Assembly: GCF_002807665.1 (NCBI RefSeq)
Contig: NZ_PEAY01000004.1
Location: 1-64,000 of the forward strand
Length of the DNA stretch: 64,000 bases
Direction of reading: 5' to 3'
DNA from: Neoalteromonas facilis
GTDB taxonomy: Bacteria > Pseudomonadota > Gammaproteobacteria > Enterobacterales > Alteromonadaceae
This document shows, in pieces, positions 1 through 7,580 of the stretch. The notes under the pieces were generated by a model. It did no database searches and was not told the origin of the DNA. It was given only the letters and a program-made list of their open reading frames with translations. Position 1 is the first letter of the stretch; the number at the start of each line of letters is the position of its first letter. The translations under genes were made by a program, and so were the position numbers.

Positions 1-337
1 GCGTGAAGCGGACCTTCACACAATGATTTTCCATATACAAGGTCTGTAGACTAACACCACGAACAACTGCACACCGAAATGTCAATCTTTGGCAAGGAAG
101 CCATTGCTAGCGGCTCACATACAAACCTATCAAACTTCAAAACACCTATCATCAGGAAAACATAAAACCAGACTCAAATTCACCTGTCACTATGTCTAGC
201 CTATAGCGTTAATGTTTTTTATTCTTAAAACACTTTTAAGGCGACGCTGAAAATAAAGCGATGAAAAAATTGTGTATTGGCTTTCTGGCGCGTCCTGATT
301 ATGCTGTCTAATAATCCATTCCTTGAGGATATTCAAA
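1..337. other. Leading stretch without a recognisable gene
   Basis: No convincing coding sequence is seen on either strand. A minus-strand open frame at 196-507 overlaps the start of the serine hydrolase gene and has no recognisable protein features, so it is not called. The segment just before 338 holds the ribosome-binding site of that gene (TTGAGGAT at 323-330). Confidence 0.5.
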
Positions 338-1489
338 ATGAGACGAAAGAAACTCCTAACGAGCCTGGCATTTGGCTTGTTGGTTTCATGCAGCGCAAAC
401 GGAAAAGACATCAAAACTCTGGATAAGCAGCTTTCTGAATTGATTCCGGCGGATGAGCCCGGTTGTTCTGTGGGCGTTTTCGAAAAAGGGAAACCTTTAT
501 TGCGCAAAGGTTACGGGTTGGCCAACCTTGAACTCAACGTCCCGATGTCGACCAACAACGTGCATCGCATGGCATCGGTTTCGAAACAATTTGTTGCTAT
601 GGCCGTATTGCTGCTGGCCGATCAGGGCAAAATCGACCTGAATTCAGATATCAGGGAGTATGTCAGCGATTTACCCGATTACGGTCACAAGATATCAGTC
701 CATAGCGTGATTGGTCACACTGCGGGCATGGGTGATTACGACATGATTTCAAGCCACGGTCTGCCGGATGACTATGACATTCCAGAAGGCGCACTAAATC
801 TCAAGGCGGTGTCAGGGCGTGCATTCCGTATCGGCAATGAAGACTATCTGACGGTCAGTGAGTTTCACGATTTAGTCAAGCAATTGCCTCTGGCCATAGA
901 GCCCAATAAAACCTGGCAATACAGCAATATGGGGTATGTGTTGCTGGCCATTTTGGTGGAAGAGGTCAGCGGCAAAACCCTGAGGGAGTTCAGCCAGGAA
1001 AACATTTTTGAACCACTGGACATGACGTCCACATTCTTTGCTGACAACCCCACCGAAATTGTGCCAAATAGAGCCTATGGGTACTATCGCACCGAACAAG
1101 GTGTATATGTCAACAACATGACTAATCTGTTCTGGGTGGGTGATGGTGGTCTGCATACCACGATTGACGACATGCACAAATGGGATCGCCAGTTTTACCA
1201 GCCTAAACTGGGGCAACAACCAGAAAAATTGATGAAATTGTTCATGCAGCCGAACAGTCTGATCCCTGTTAACCCGGAAGAAGATGAGCCACTGCTCTAT
1301 GCTAACGGTCAGGGTCTCCGAAATTCAGAACACGGATTGGTTGCCAGGCACTCCGGAGGATGGTTGGGTGCCAGTATCCAATACGAAAGGCTCATCGAAA
1401 AACAGTTTATGAACTTAGTGATGTGCAACAATGTGTCTATCAACAGTGCTGAAGTCTCGAAGACCATTACCGATTGGTATGTAAATTGA
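338..1489 (+). CDS. Serine hydrolase lipoprotein (class C beta-lactamase / penicillin-binding-protein fold)
   Basis: The 383-residue protein belongs to the beta-lactamase class C / DD-peptidase-like serine hydrolases. Visible motifs are SxxK (SVSK, nucleophile near residue 80), a YxN-type triad (YSN, in WQYSNMGY) and a C-terminal HSG in place of KTG (RHSGGWLG). The N-terminus is a lipoprotein signal with lipobox LVSC, placing Cys at residue 18, so the mature protein should be membrane-anchored and periplasmic. I chose ATG 338 over the TTG at 323 because GAGG at 325-328 lies at good spacing only for 338, and because the signal peptide then begins MRRKK. The family includes esterases, D-aminopeptidases and peptidoglycan hydrolases, so the substrate is unknown. 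The gene stands alone, with a hairpin downstream at 1577. Confidence 0.88.
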   Translation: MRRKKLLTSLAFGLLVSCSANGKDIKTLDKQLSELIPADEPGCSVGVFEKGKPLLRKGYGLANLELNVPMSTNNVHRMASVSKQFVAMAVLLLADQGKIDLNSDIREYVSDLPDYGHKISVHSVIGHTAGMGDYDMISSHGLPDDYDIPEGALNLKAVSGRAFRIGNEDYLTVSEFHDLVKQLPLAIEPNKTWQYSNMGYVLLAILVEEVSGKTLREFSQENIFEPLDMTSTFFADNPTEIVPNRAYGYYRTEQGVYVNNMTNLFWVGDGGLHTTIDDMHKWDRQFYQPKLGQQPEKLMKLFMQPNSLIPVNPEEDEPLLYANGQGLRNSEHGLVARHSGGWLGASIQYERLIEKQFMNLVMCNNVSINSAEVSKTITDWYVN

Positions 1490-1576
1490 TTTTACAGTCA
1501 GGGTAACTGCTTTATTTGCTGGCATCTGGTTTGAGCAGCTGCACAACTGAAATTAAGCGGCACTACTGAAGAAAAG

Positions 1577-1609
1577 GAAGCTTCTGTGCTTGAGTATCAC
1601 AAAAGCTTC
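1577..1609 (+). terminator. Hairpin with short T run after the serine hydrolase
   Basis: GAAGCTT-c-TGTG pairs with CACA-a-AAGCTTC around a 9-base loop, followed by TTT. It lies about 90 bases after the stop codon. It is probably a terminator, though the T tract is short and the opposite strand could also use it. Confidence 0.45.
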
Positions 1610-1649
1610 TTTAATCAATATTGGTCAAACATTGGAAGTATTTTCCAGG

Positions 1650-2111
1650 CTAGCGAATCATGTGCCACTGGGTCTGGCGTCCTGCGAGGTACCAGACCTT
1701 TTCGCTGTCAAACACCGCACTTTGCTCAAGCTTGATTTGAACCCATTGATCGCACCACTCAGTAATCGTTGTGGCAATGTTGCCTTCAATGGCATATCCA
1801 GTATTTGGATATAACTTCTAATCGCCCTGCACTGGTGTTGGGCCCTGATTATCCCACATGCCTATCGTTGATCCACTTGCATTGCCAACAAACCCCAGAG
1901 GGTGAGTGTAAGTGCTGCTTCTGATGCCTTTGGCTTCGTCTTGTTTGATAGTGTTCTCAAGGATTTCGCTACCTGTCAGGCCAGTGACAAAATTACCTGT
2001 CAAAATATCCTGCCAGCAAACGTTAGTTTCACTCGCTCGTATACTTTGATTACTCTTTGCCTTGAATTTTGCTTGAGACTTAACGACCGGTAATTGTCTG
2101 AAGCAGACCAC
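1650..2111 (-). pseudogene. Decayed remnant of an M24-family (Xaa-Pro aminopeptidase-like) metallopeptidase, C-terminal part
   Basis: Read on the minus strand, 2111-1818 encodes a peptide with the M24 C-terminal signature (TYTHPLGFVGNASG, then GMWDNQG and GD). An in-frame TAG at 1820-1818 follows. In the same frame, without a shift, the reading continues as LYPNTGYAIEGN, VQIKLEQSAVF and YLAGRQTQWHMIR up to a stop at 1650, which is again typical of this family. A second in-frame stop (2117-2115) lies just upstream of 2111. The N-terminal two thirds of a normal peptidase of about 400-450 residues is missing. This is an eroding gene fragment, not an expressed small protein. A programmed readthrough is unlikely because the N-terminus is absent. 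Confidence 0.8.
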
Positions 2112-2273
2112 CGCCTAAGCTGTGGTGACGGTCTAGTTATCGCTCCAAGAGAAGTAATAATCATCAAATACAATACGTTGTACGAGAATAAACCAATTAT
2201 TCATCTACAATAGGCTCAGAGTAAAGCGAAAAAGCAGACGATTAACCAAACGTTAAGCGCCTGCGATTGTTCG

Positions 2274-3368
2274 TTATTGCACCATTTCGCGCAGTTTTGC
2301 TACATATTCGTGTTCTGGGTACTTGCGGCTGAATTGTGCGACGGCTTCAATAGCGTCATCTTTTTTGCCTTGTTCTAGTAAAAAGGCAATGAGTTGACTG
2401 TCATATTCAGGGTGCGAAAACGACTTCCCGACTTCTTGCATGATGGCTAACTCCAATGGTTTGGTGGCATCATCAGCCAGTCTGTATGCGTAAAACCCGT
2501 ACAGTGCCAAGTAGTTGAGATCATATTTTTCGGGTGTTTGCGTGATTGCTCGAGTAATGGCATTTGGGCCAAGGCTTCGCGCCAGCGCTATAAGCTCCAT
2601 TGTGGCTTCATCTGCAAATGGTGAGCGCGCCTTTAACGGTAAACCTAAGGCTAGAACTGTGGCCTCTGCTGCTTTTGCTACAGAGCCAGGGTTTTGCGCC
2701 GTAATCAAATTTCCATCCACCGCAATAAACGGCAGCATGGGAGCATTATTCACATAGTGGGCACCACGCGCCTTTAGTTCATCTTCAATGAAAAAGGGGA
2801 ATTCGCTGAGGTGTTCAGCACTGAATGCGTGCTCTTCGCTGTTGGTAAAACTATTAACGCTTTTGCCGGCAACAAAATGCGTGCCGTCAGTATTTTGAAT
2901 ATCTAATAATGCCGCTGGGCCATGGCAAACTGCCGTGATCACCAATGCCTGATGCACCGCTTGTGTGAGCATTTGCTGTGTGGCTGCATGTACGGGCAAA
3001 TCAATCATGGCACCTGCGCCACCCACCACAAATATTGCCTGATAGTCGCTAACCTCAATAGTGCTTGCGGGTAGTGTATTTTCGAGTTTGCTCAATGCTA
3101 GCGACTTAAAGCGCTGAATATAATCGAGTGAATCTTTATTGGTTTTTACCAGCACTGCCCCGCCTTTTGGGCTGGCTATGTCAACCTGCACGCCGTTATC
3201 ATGTAATACCAGATAGGCTTGCGACAGTTCTTCCAAGTCATAACTGAGTTCGGGTTTTGCTTCTGTACCGTTACTCGAAATAAGCATCAAAACACGCTTT
3301 GACTCCGCGTGTACCGCGCTGCTTACAATGCAAAGACATACACACATACATTTGATTAGTTTGTTCAT
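2274..3368 (-). CDS. Secreted DJ-1/PfpI (class I glutamine amidotransferase-like) family protein
   Basis: The protein has 364 residues. A signal peptide (MNKLIKCMCVCLCIVSSAVHA) is followed by a DJ-1/PfpI domain resembling Hsp31-type chaperone/glyoxalase proteins: KRVLMLIS at the start, VVGGAGAMIDL, and the nucleophile elbow AVCHGPAALLD with the conserved Cys-His. The C-terminal 100 residues after the domain look helical and repeat-like. The ATG at 3368 was preferred over the upstream in-frame start at 3461 because a strong Shine-Dalgarno (AGGAGG type, 3374-3380) sits right before it and a signal peptide then begins the protein. The family includes chaperones, glyoxalase III and deglycase-type activities, and an export signal is less usual in it. 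The gene is divergent from the S41 peptidase operon. Confidence 0.82.
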   Translation of the reverse strand: MNKLIKCMCVCLCIVSSAVHAESKRVLMLISSNGTEAKPELSYDLEELSQAYLVLHDNGVQVDIASPKGGAVLVKTNKDSLDYIQRFKSLALSKLENTLPASTIEVSDYQAIFVVGGAGAMIDLPVHAATQQMLTQAVHQALVITAVCHGPAALLDIQNTDGTHFVAGKSVNSFTNSEEHAFSAEHLSEFPFFIEDELKARGAHYVNNAPMLPFIAVDGNLITAQNPGSVAKAAEATVLALGLPLKARSPFADEATMELIALARSLGPNAITRAITQTPEKYDLNYLALYGFYAYRLADDATKPLELAIMQEVGKSFSHPEYDSQLIAFLLEQGKKDDAIEAVAQFSRKYPEHEYVAKLREMVQ

Positions 3369-3422
3369 AACAACTCCTCCTGTTGATTGAGCTGCAGAAT
3401 AAAAAAAGGAGCGTCGCGGGAT

Positions 3423-3476
3423 CGTGAAGCGTTTGACTTTTTTGCTTGACGAAATCTTCACGGGGAATTTTTTACA
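3423..3476 (+). promoter_or_regulatory. Candidate promoter/operator of the S41-RR-HK operon
   Basis: In the divergent intergenic region, TTTGAC (3432), CTTGAC (3445) and CTTCAC (3456) form spaced direct repeats. The last two are 11 bp apart, the usual phasing of OmpR-family response-regulator sites. CGTGAAG (3423) and CTTCACG (3456) also form an inverted pair. TTGACG at 3446 could serve as -35 with a poor T-rich -10 around 3469-3476. Autoregulation by the response regulator encoded downstream is an inference. Confidence 0.3.
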
Positions 3477-3503
3477 GTGCAGGCATGAAACTAGGAGAAA
3501 CTT

Positions 3504-4922
3504 ATGAATCGTTTACTGATCCTCATTATGCTAACCGTTACCTTTATCAGTGGCTGCTCTCGCTCGCACTTGGACATATTTCCTGACTTGGAAGATCCAA
3601 CCTTGTTAGAGCGAAAGCTACCTGTTGCACAATTGCATGCTGATATTGATGCGTTTATTCAAACTGCACAATCACTTCATCCAGATCTGGCGCAGTACGC
3701 TGATGAAAAAATGGTGGAAACTCTGCGTAAAGACATCAAAGCGAGTATTACAGAGCCAATGACGCGAGAAACGTTCTTCCGCCATGTTGGACGTTTGTCT
3801 CATGCATTCCAAGACGGTCACAGCTTATTGATTTGGCCGTATCAGGAGTATATGCAATTGCGCGAGAATGGGCATATGCACTTCCCTTTCCTAATGACAC
3901 TGAGCAGTGAAGGCGTGTTCACAATTAAAGAGTACAAATCCGAAAGTGAGTACTTACCTTTAGGCGCTAAAATACTCTCTGTGAATGATGTAGCGATAGA
4001 AGAAATTTTAGCTAACTTGCAAGAATTTGTCGGTGGCGAAAGTCGTCGTCTGCGCGAAGCCGTTGCAGTGGAGCGTTTTCCACAAATGTTGTGGGCGGGA
4101 TATGGTTTTGTAGATGAATTTGCCATAACGTATCAGCTAGCGGGACAAACTCATTCGTTGACGGTCGGTGTGAATGATGGGTGGCAAGCTGTCGATCAAG
4201 ATAGCTCCCTTGAGGGCGACTTTGCTTTTACGCCATTGGAAGGCGCTGTGGGTTTACTGAAAGTGGCAACATTTGATGTCGACCCGGGTTTGTTTGAAGA
4301 TGCTCTGGAGCAAGCGTTTGCAAGCATAAAGCAAAACAATATCAGTACCTTGATCATTGATATTCGTGAAAATGGTGGTGGCAATACCGATACGGCGACG
4401 GCCTTAGCGCAATATATTGCACATAAGCCTTTCCTGATGGTGTCGCAGATGAGTGAAAAACTAAACCACAACAATCGCGGGTGGATGCATCACAAAGGGA
4501 ATATAGGCGACATTAAAGTGACGCCATGGACGGATTATATTGAACCGCAGGATGAGGATGTGCGTTTTGATGGTGACGTTTACGTGTTGATTGGGCCTAT
4601 AACATACTCAGCGGCCATCGTATTTGCCACAACGGTGCAAGATAACCAGTTCGCGACATTGGTAGGCACGCCAACGGGAGGCTATGCCAATCAAACGGCG
4701 CAGGGCAACTTGTTTAATTTACCTAATTCTCAGCTACGCGCTTATATCGCAACGCGTTTATTGGTCAGGCCAAGTGGCGATACAAAGGTAGCACCTGTAA
4801 TTCCTGATATACTGGTTGAATCAACTCAACAAGATTTTCAGCAAGGTAAAGATGCTGCGGTTGAACATATTTTGTCGAAATACCGCTCAACAAATATTGG
4901 GCAAAGCGCTAAGTTTCGCTAG
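3504..4922 (+). CDS. S41-family (C-terminal processing peptidase-like) lipoprotein
   Basis: The protein has 472 residues and starts with a lipoprotein signal peptide ending in ISGC, so it is probably membrane-anchored in the periplasm. The tail-specific protease fold is recognised from TLIIDIRENGGGNTDTA (substrate-binding strand and loop), GDVYVLIGPITYSAAIVFAT (catalytic Ser in TYSAA) and a later GTPTGGYANQT glycine loop. The PDZ region is short or absent compared with Prc. AGGAG at 3493-3497 supports ATG 3504. It is followed 19 bases later by a two-component system on the same strand, so the three genes are likely one operon. The peptidase may act upstream of, or as an output of, that sensor. 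Confidence 0.85.
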   Translation: MNRLLILIMLTVTFISGCSRSHLDIFPDLEDPTLLERKLPVAQLHADIDAFIQTAQSLHPDLAQYADEKMVETLRKDIKASITEPMTRETFFRHVGRLSHAFQDGHSLLIWPYQEYMQLRENGHMHFPFLMTLSSEGVFTIKEYKSESEYLPLGAKILSVNDVAIEEILANLQEFVGGESRRLREAVAVERFPQMLWAGYGFVDEFAITYQLAGQTHSLTVGVNDGWQAVDQDSSLEGDFAFTPLEGAVGLLKVATFDVDPGLFEDALEQAFASIKQNNISTLIIDIRENGGGNTDTATALAQYIAHKPFLMVSQMSEKLNHNNRGWMHHKGNIGDIKVTPWTDYIEPQDEDVRFDGDVYVLIGPITYSAAIVFATTVQDNQFATLVGTPTGGYANQTAQGNLFNLPNSQLRAYIATRLLVRPSGDTKVAPVIPDILVESTQQDFQQGKDAAVEHILSKYRSTNIGQSAKFR

Positions 4923-4941
4923 CATTTTTGAGGATAGATGA

Positions 4942-5625
4942 ATGCAAGGGTTATCGATATTGCTGGTTGAAGATACTGTTCAGATTGCAACAGAAGTGTG
5001 TGATTATCTCGCCTCTCAAGGGGCGAGGGTTGATTACGCAAGCACTGGGAAGCAAGGGTTAGCGCTGGCAATTCAACATGATTTTGACGTGATCATCTTG
5101 GATGTCATGTTGCCTGACCTCAGCGGTATTAAAGTCTGTGAACAAATCAAACAGTTATGTGAACCTGTGCCGCCAGTGCTGATGTTAACCGCGCGAGACA
5201 GTATCAATGACAAAGCCGAAGGTTTTGACGCGGGCGCTGATGATTATCTAACTAAGCCGTTTGAGTTGCAGGAGCTGGCCTTGCGTTGTAAAGCATTGGC
5301 AAGAAGGCAGCAGTTACACCAGTCTCACTCAACATTTATTGGTGATCTGTGCATTAACGAAAAACAACAGACCGTTGAGCGTGAGGGGAAGCCCATTCGC
5401 TTAAGTCAAACGGACTTTAAAATATTGCTGTTGCTGGTACATGCATATCCAAATGCAGTCAGTCGTCAGCAAATCATCAATAAAGTGTGGGGCGATGACA
5501 TGCCTGATAGCGATGTTTTGCGCTCCCATATCTATACTTTGCGTCAATCACTGGATAAGTCGTTTGCTGCACCGATGTTGCAGACCTTGCACGGTATAGG
5601 ATTCAAACTCAGTGTGCCTGAATGA
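4942..5625 (+). CDS. OmpR/PhoB-type response regulator
   Basis: The protein has 227 residues. The N-terminal receiver domain shows the acidic pair (LLVEDT), the phosphoacceptor Asp in VIILDVMLPDLSG, the Thr in MLTARD and the Lys in YLTKPFE. The C-terminal winged-helix Trans_reg_C domain (about residues 130-227) has the typical LSQTDFKILLLL and SHIYTLRQSLDK segments. It overlaps the sensor kinase gene by 4 bases (ATGA). The signal it responds to cannot be read from the sequence; PmrA/QseB-like regulators are the closest general type. Confidence 0.93.
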   Translation: MQGLSILLVEDTVQIATEVCDYLASQGARVDYASTGKQGLALAIQHDFDVIILDVMLPDLSGIKVCEQIKQLCEPVPPVLMLTARDSINDKAEGFDAGADDYLTKPFELQELALRCKALARRQQLHQSHSTFIGDLCINEKQQTVEREGKPIRLSQTDFKILLLLVHAYPNAVSRQQIINKVWGDDMPDSDVLRSHIYTLRQSLDKSFAAPMLQTLHGIGFKLSVPE

Positions 5626-6896
5626 CTAAGCCTACCATGCAAGCGAGTCGAAGCTTAAACGCTACACTGCTCAAGACTATTGTGGGATTCAGTGCGCTAC
5701 TGGCGACGATTATGATTTTGCTCATGTTGTCTTATGCGTGGGTGATTGAAGACAATGTGTTTAACCGTCTACTCGCCAGCGAAGCCGATTATATTGAAGC
5801 TCACTATGCGCAATCACTCGACATTGTTGAGCCCAGAGTACCTTTCATGCAATTGTTGTCAGGTTGGGAGCAACTCCCCAGTGATATTCAAGCGTTGCAT
5901 CACGCATCGCCAACGCGTATCGAATTTCCCTTACCTGATGGTGGGACAATGCATCTGAAGCCCTTGCAATTAGGCGATGAAGAGCGCTTGTTAGTGGCGG
6001 ATGTGACTCAATTTGAAGTATCGAGAGACTATCTACCTTGGCTAGTGCCTTGGTTGCTCGCTGTACTGTTGGTGGTGATGGCGGCAGCATTTATGTTGTC
6101 TCGATATCTCGCGCGCAAAATGGTCATGCCAATAGAGTCGATAGCGGCTCAGATCCAGCAACATCAAACCGGCGAAGCCATGGCTTTGAGTCACTCACTG
6201 CCGAACAATGAAATTGGTTATCTTGGCGAGACCATAGAGCTCAATATTAATCGGCTAGAGCAGGCGCTGGGCAGAGAAGCTGATTTTACCCGCGATGTCA
6301 GTCATGAACTTCGCACCCCGACCACCGTTTTGAAGATGATCGTGCGCCGCATAAACAATCAAGAGCCTTTAGACGATAGAACTATCCAAGAATTAACCCG
6401 CAGTGTCGGACAAATTGAACATACGCTGGATGTGTTATTGGCATTGGCTCGCGAAGAATCCATGCATTTACGTACCCTATGCTTGTTGGAAGAAATTGAG
6501 TATTGCCTGGTGAATCATAGCCATTTGATGGGGGTGTCTGATCTCACCTTGGATGTAAATGTAGGCGCCGATTTCCACTTGCAGGCGAATCCCAATTTAC
6601 TGCGCATCTTAATCAATAACCTGATCAGCAACGCCTTGCGCCATGCTAGTGCGCCTAATTTGTCTGTGGAATTACAAGGGCAAGCATTAACCTTTACAAA
6701 CCCAGTCAATCAAGAGCCTGTTGAGGACGTGATGAGTGCGAATGTAAAAGGGCCCGACAGTGAAGGCATTGGACAAGGTTTGCATATGGTTCAGCGTATT
6801 TGTGACCATTTCGGCTGGCATGCAGCGACTGCATTTGTGGATGGAAAATTCAAAATCACTATTAATTTTGCGCCTGCCGGTACGTTATCCAAATAG
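5622..6896 (+). CDS. Membrane sensor histidine kinase, partner of the adjacent response regulator
   Basis: The protein has 424 residues. There is one membrane helix near the N-terminus (LLATIMILLMLSYAWVI), a periplasmic segment of about 100 residues, a second helix (LVPWLLAVLLVVMAAAFML), a HAMP-like linker, the HisKA box FTRDVSHELRTPTT with the phosphorylated His, an N box (LLRILINNLISNALRHA) and an ATPase glycine box (GIGQGLHMV). Its start is inside the stop of the regulator gene. The last 12 bases overlap tail-to-tail with the minus-strand gene at 6885, leaving no room for a separate terminator. Confidence 0.93.
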   Translation: MTKPTMQASRSLNATLLKTIVGFSALLATIMILLMLSYAWVIEDNVFNRLLASEADYIEAHYAQSLDIVEPRVPFMQLLSGWEQLPSDIQALHHASPTRIEFPLPDGGTMHLKPLQLGDEERLLVADVTQFEVSRDYLPWLVPWLLAVLLVVMAAAFMLSRYLARKMVMPIESIAAQIQQHQTGEAMALSHSLPNNEIGYLGETIELNINRLEQALGREADFTRDVSHELRTPTTVLKMIVRRINNQEPLDDRTIQELTRSVGQIEHTLDVLLALAREESMHLRTLCLLEEIEYCLVNHSHLMGVSDLTLDVNVGADFHLQANPNLLRILINNLISNALRHASAPNLSVELQGQALTFTNPVNQEPVEDVMSANVKGPDSEGIGQGLHMVQRICDHFGWHAATAFVDGKFKITINFAPAGTLSK

Positions 6897-7580
6897 CAGG
6901 TGGCGGTGTTTTTCCTGAAAGACAGTGCTTTCCCATGCCCATGTTGATGACGACTTAGCTTGGCTTTCATGGCCCTTCAAAAGACGTGTTTGATTAGGTC
7001 TGGCGAGCAGTTTTTGCATCGATTGCAGGCACGACTTGTTGATGCCATTTGGCTCAGAGCTGTCTTTGCATTCTATGCCAGATAGCGCCAATGCATCACC
7101 AACGAATATTACTTCACCAATTTGATAGCAGCTTGCGGCGGGGGATAAGCCAGGCGTTAAGATAACGGAGAGCGCTAAATGTCCGAGGTAGATCACTTCA
7201 CCCTCTTCAAACAAATAGTCGTAATCGCTAAATTGCTGAGTCGCATGTCCGTTTACGATATGCCATGAGACGTCTTCCGCGGGTACTCGTTTGATTTGTT
7301 CACTGATGCCAATTTCCCCTCCTCTGAGCGCTTTGATATAGGTAGAGGCACTACAATGCTGGCGGTCAGTGTGGGTTTCTAACAACCATTGTAAATCCAA
7401 ATTATTGCTATCCAGATACCGAATAACCTCATCCGCACTTGCTGTGTCGATTTGTTGTTTGGCGCAACGAGTATACACGGGATCTATTATGGCCGCTTGG
7501 CCTGTGGCGGTATCACTTACCACATAGGTGACGCTGTGCGAGCTAGGCTCAATGAACGGCATGATATCAAGCGTTTTCAT
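6885..7580 (-). CDS. Degenerate metallo-beta-lactamase-fold protein (persulfide dioxygenase/glyoxalase II-like) at the end of the cyd operon
   Basis: The 231-residue protein follows the ETHE1/Blh-type plan: a Thr-Tyr-Val core (HSVTYVVSDTATGQAAIIDP), an ETH motif, a TPG loop and VFVGDALAL. The usual HxHxDH metal motif reads H70-T-D-R-Q-H75, the TPGH histidine is replaced (TPGLSP), and only GDA and a late GH (LLKGHE) remain. It may therefore lack the catalytic iron or bind it differently. ATG 7580, with AGGA upstream, overlaps the cydC stop by 14 bases, indicating translational coupling. Standing in the operon next to a sulfide oxidation locus, a role in persulfide handling is plausible but unproven. 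Confidence 0.75.
   Translation of the reverse strand: MKTLDIMPFIEPSSHSVTYVVSDTATGQAAIIDPVYTRCAKQQIDTASADEVIRYLDSNNLDLQWLLETHTDRQHCSASTYIKALRGGEIGISEQIKRVPAEDVSWHIVNGHATQQFSDYDYLFEEGEVIYLGHLALSVILTPGLSPAASCYQIGEVIFVGDALALSGIECKDSSEPNGINKSCLQSMQKLLARPNQTRLLKGHESQAKSSSTWAWESTVFQEKHRHLLFG

Noticed and set aside
196-507. 103-codon minus-strand frame overlapping the serine hydrolase start
   Set aside because: It overlaps the signal peptide and ribosome-binding site of a well-supported gene and has no protein features.
1590-1814. 74-codon plus-strand frame in the M24 remnant region
   Set aside because: The minus strand here encodes the recognisable tail of an M24 peptidase, so the plus frame is the reverse of a decayed gene.
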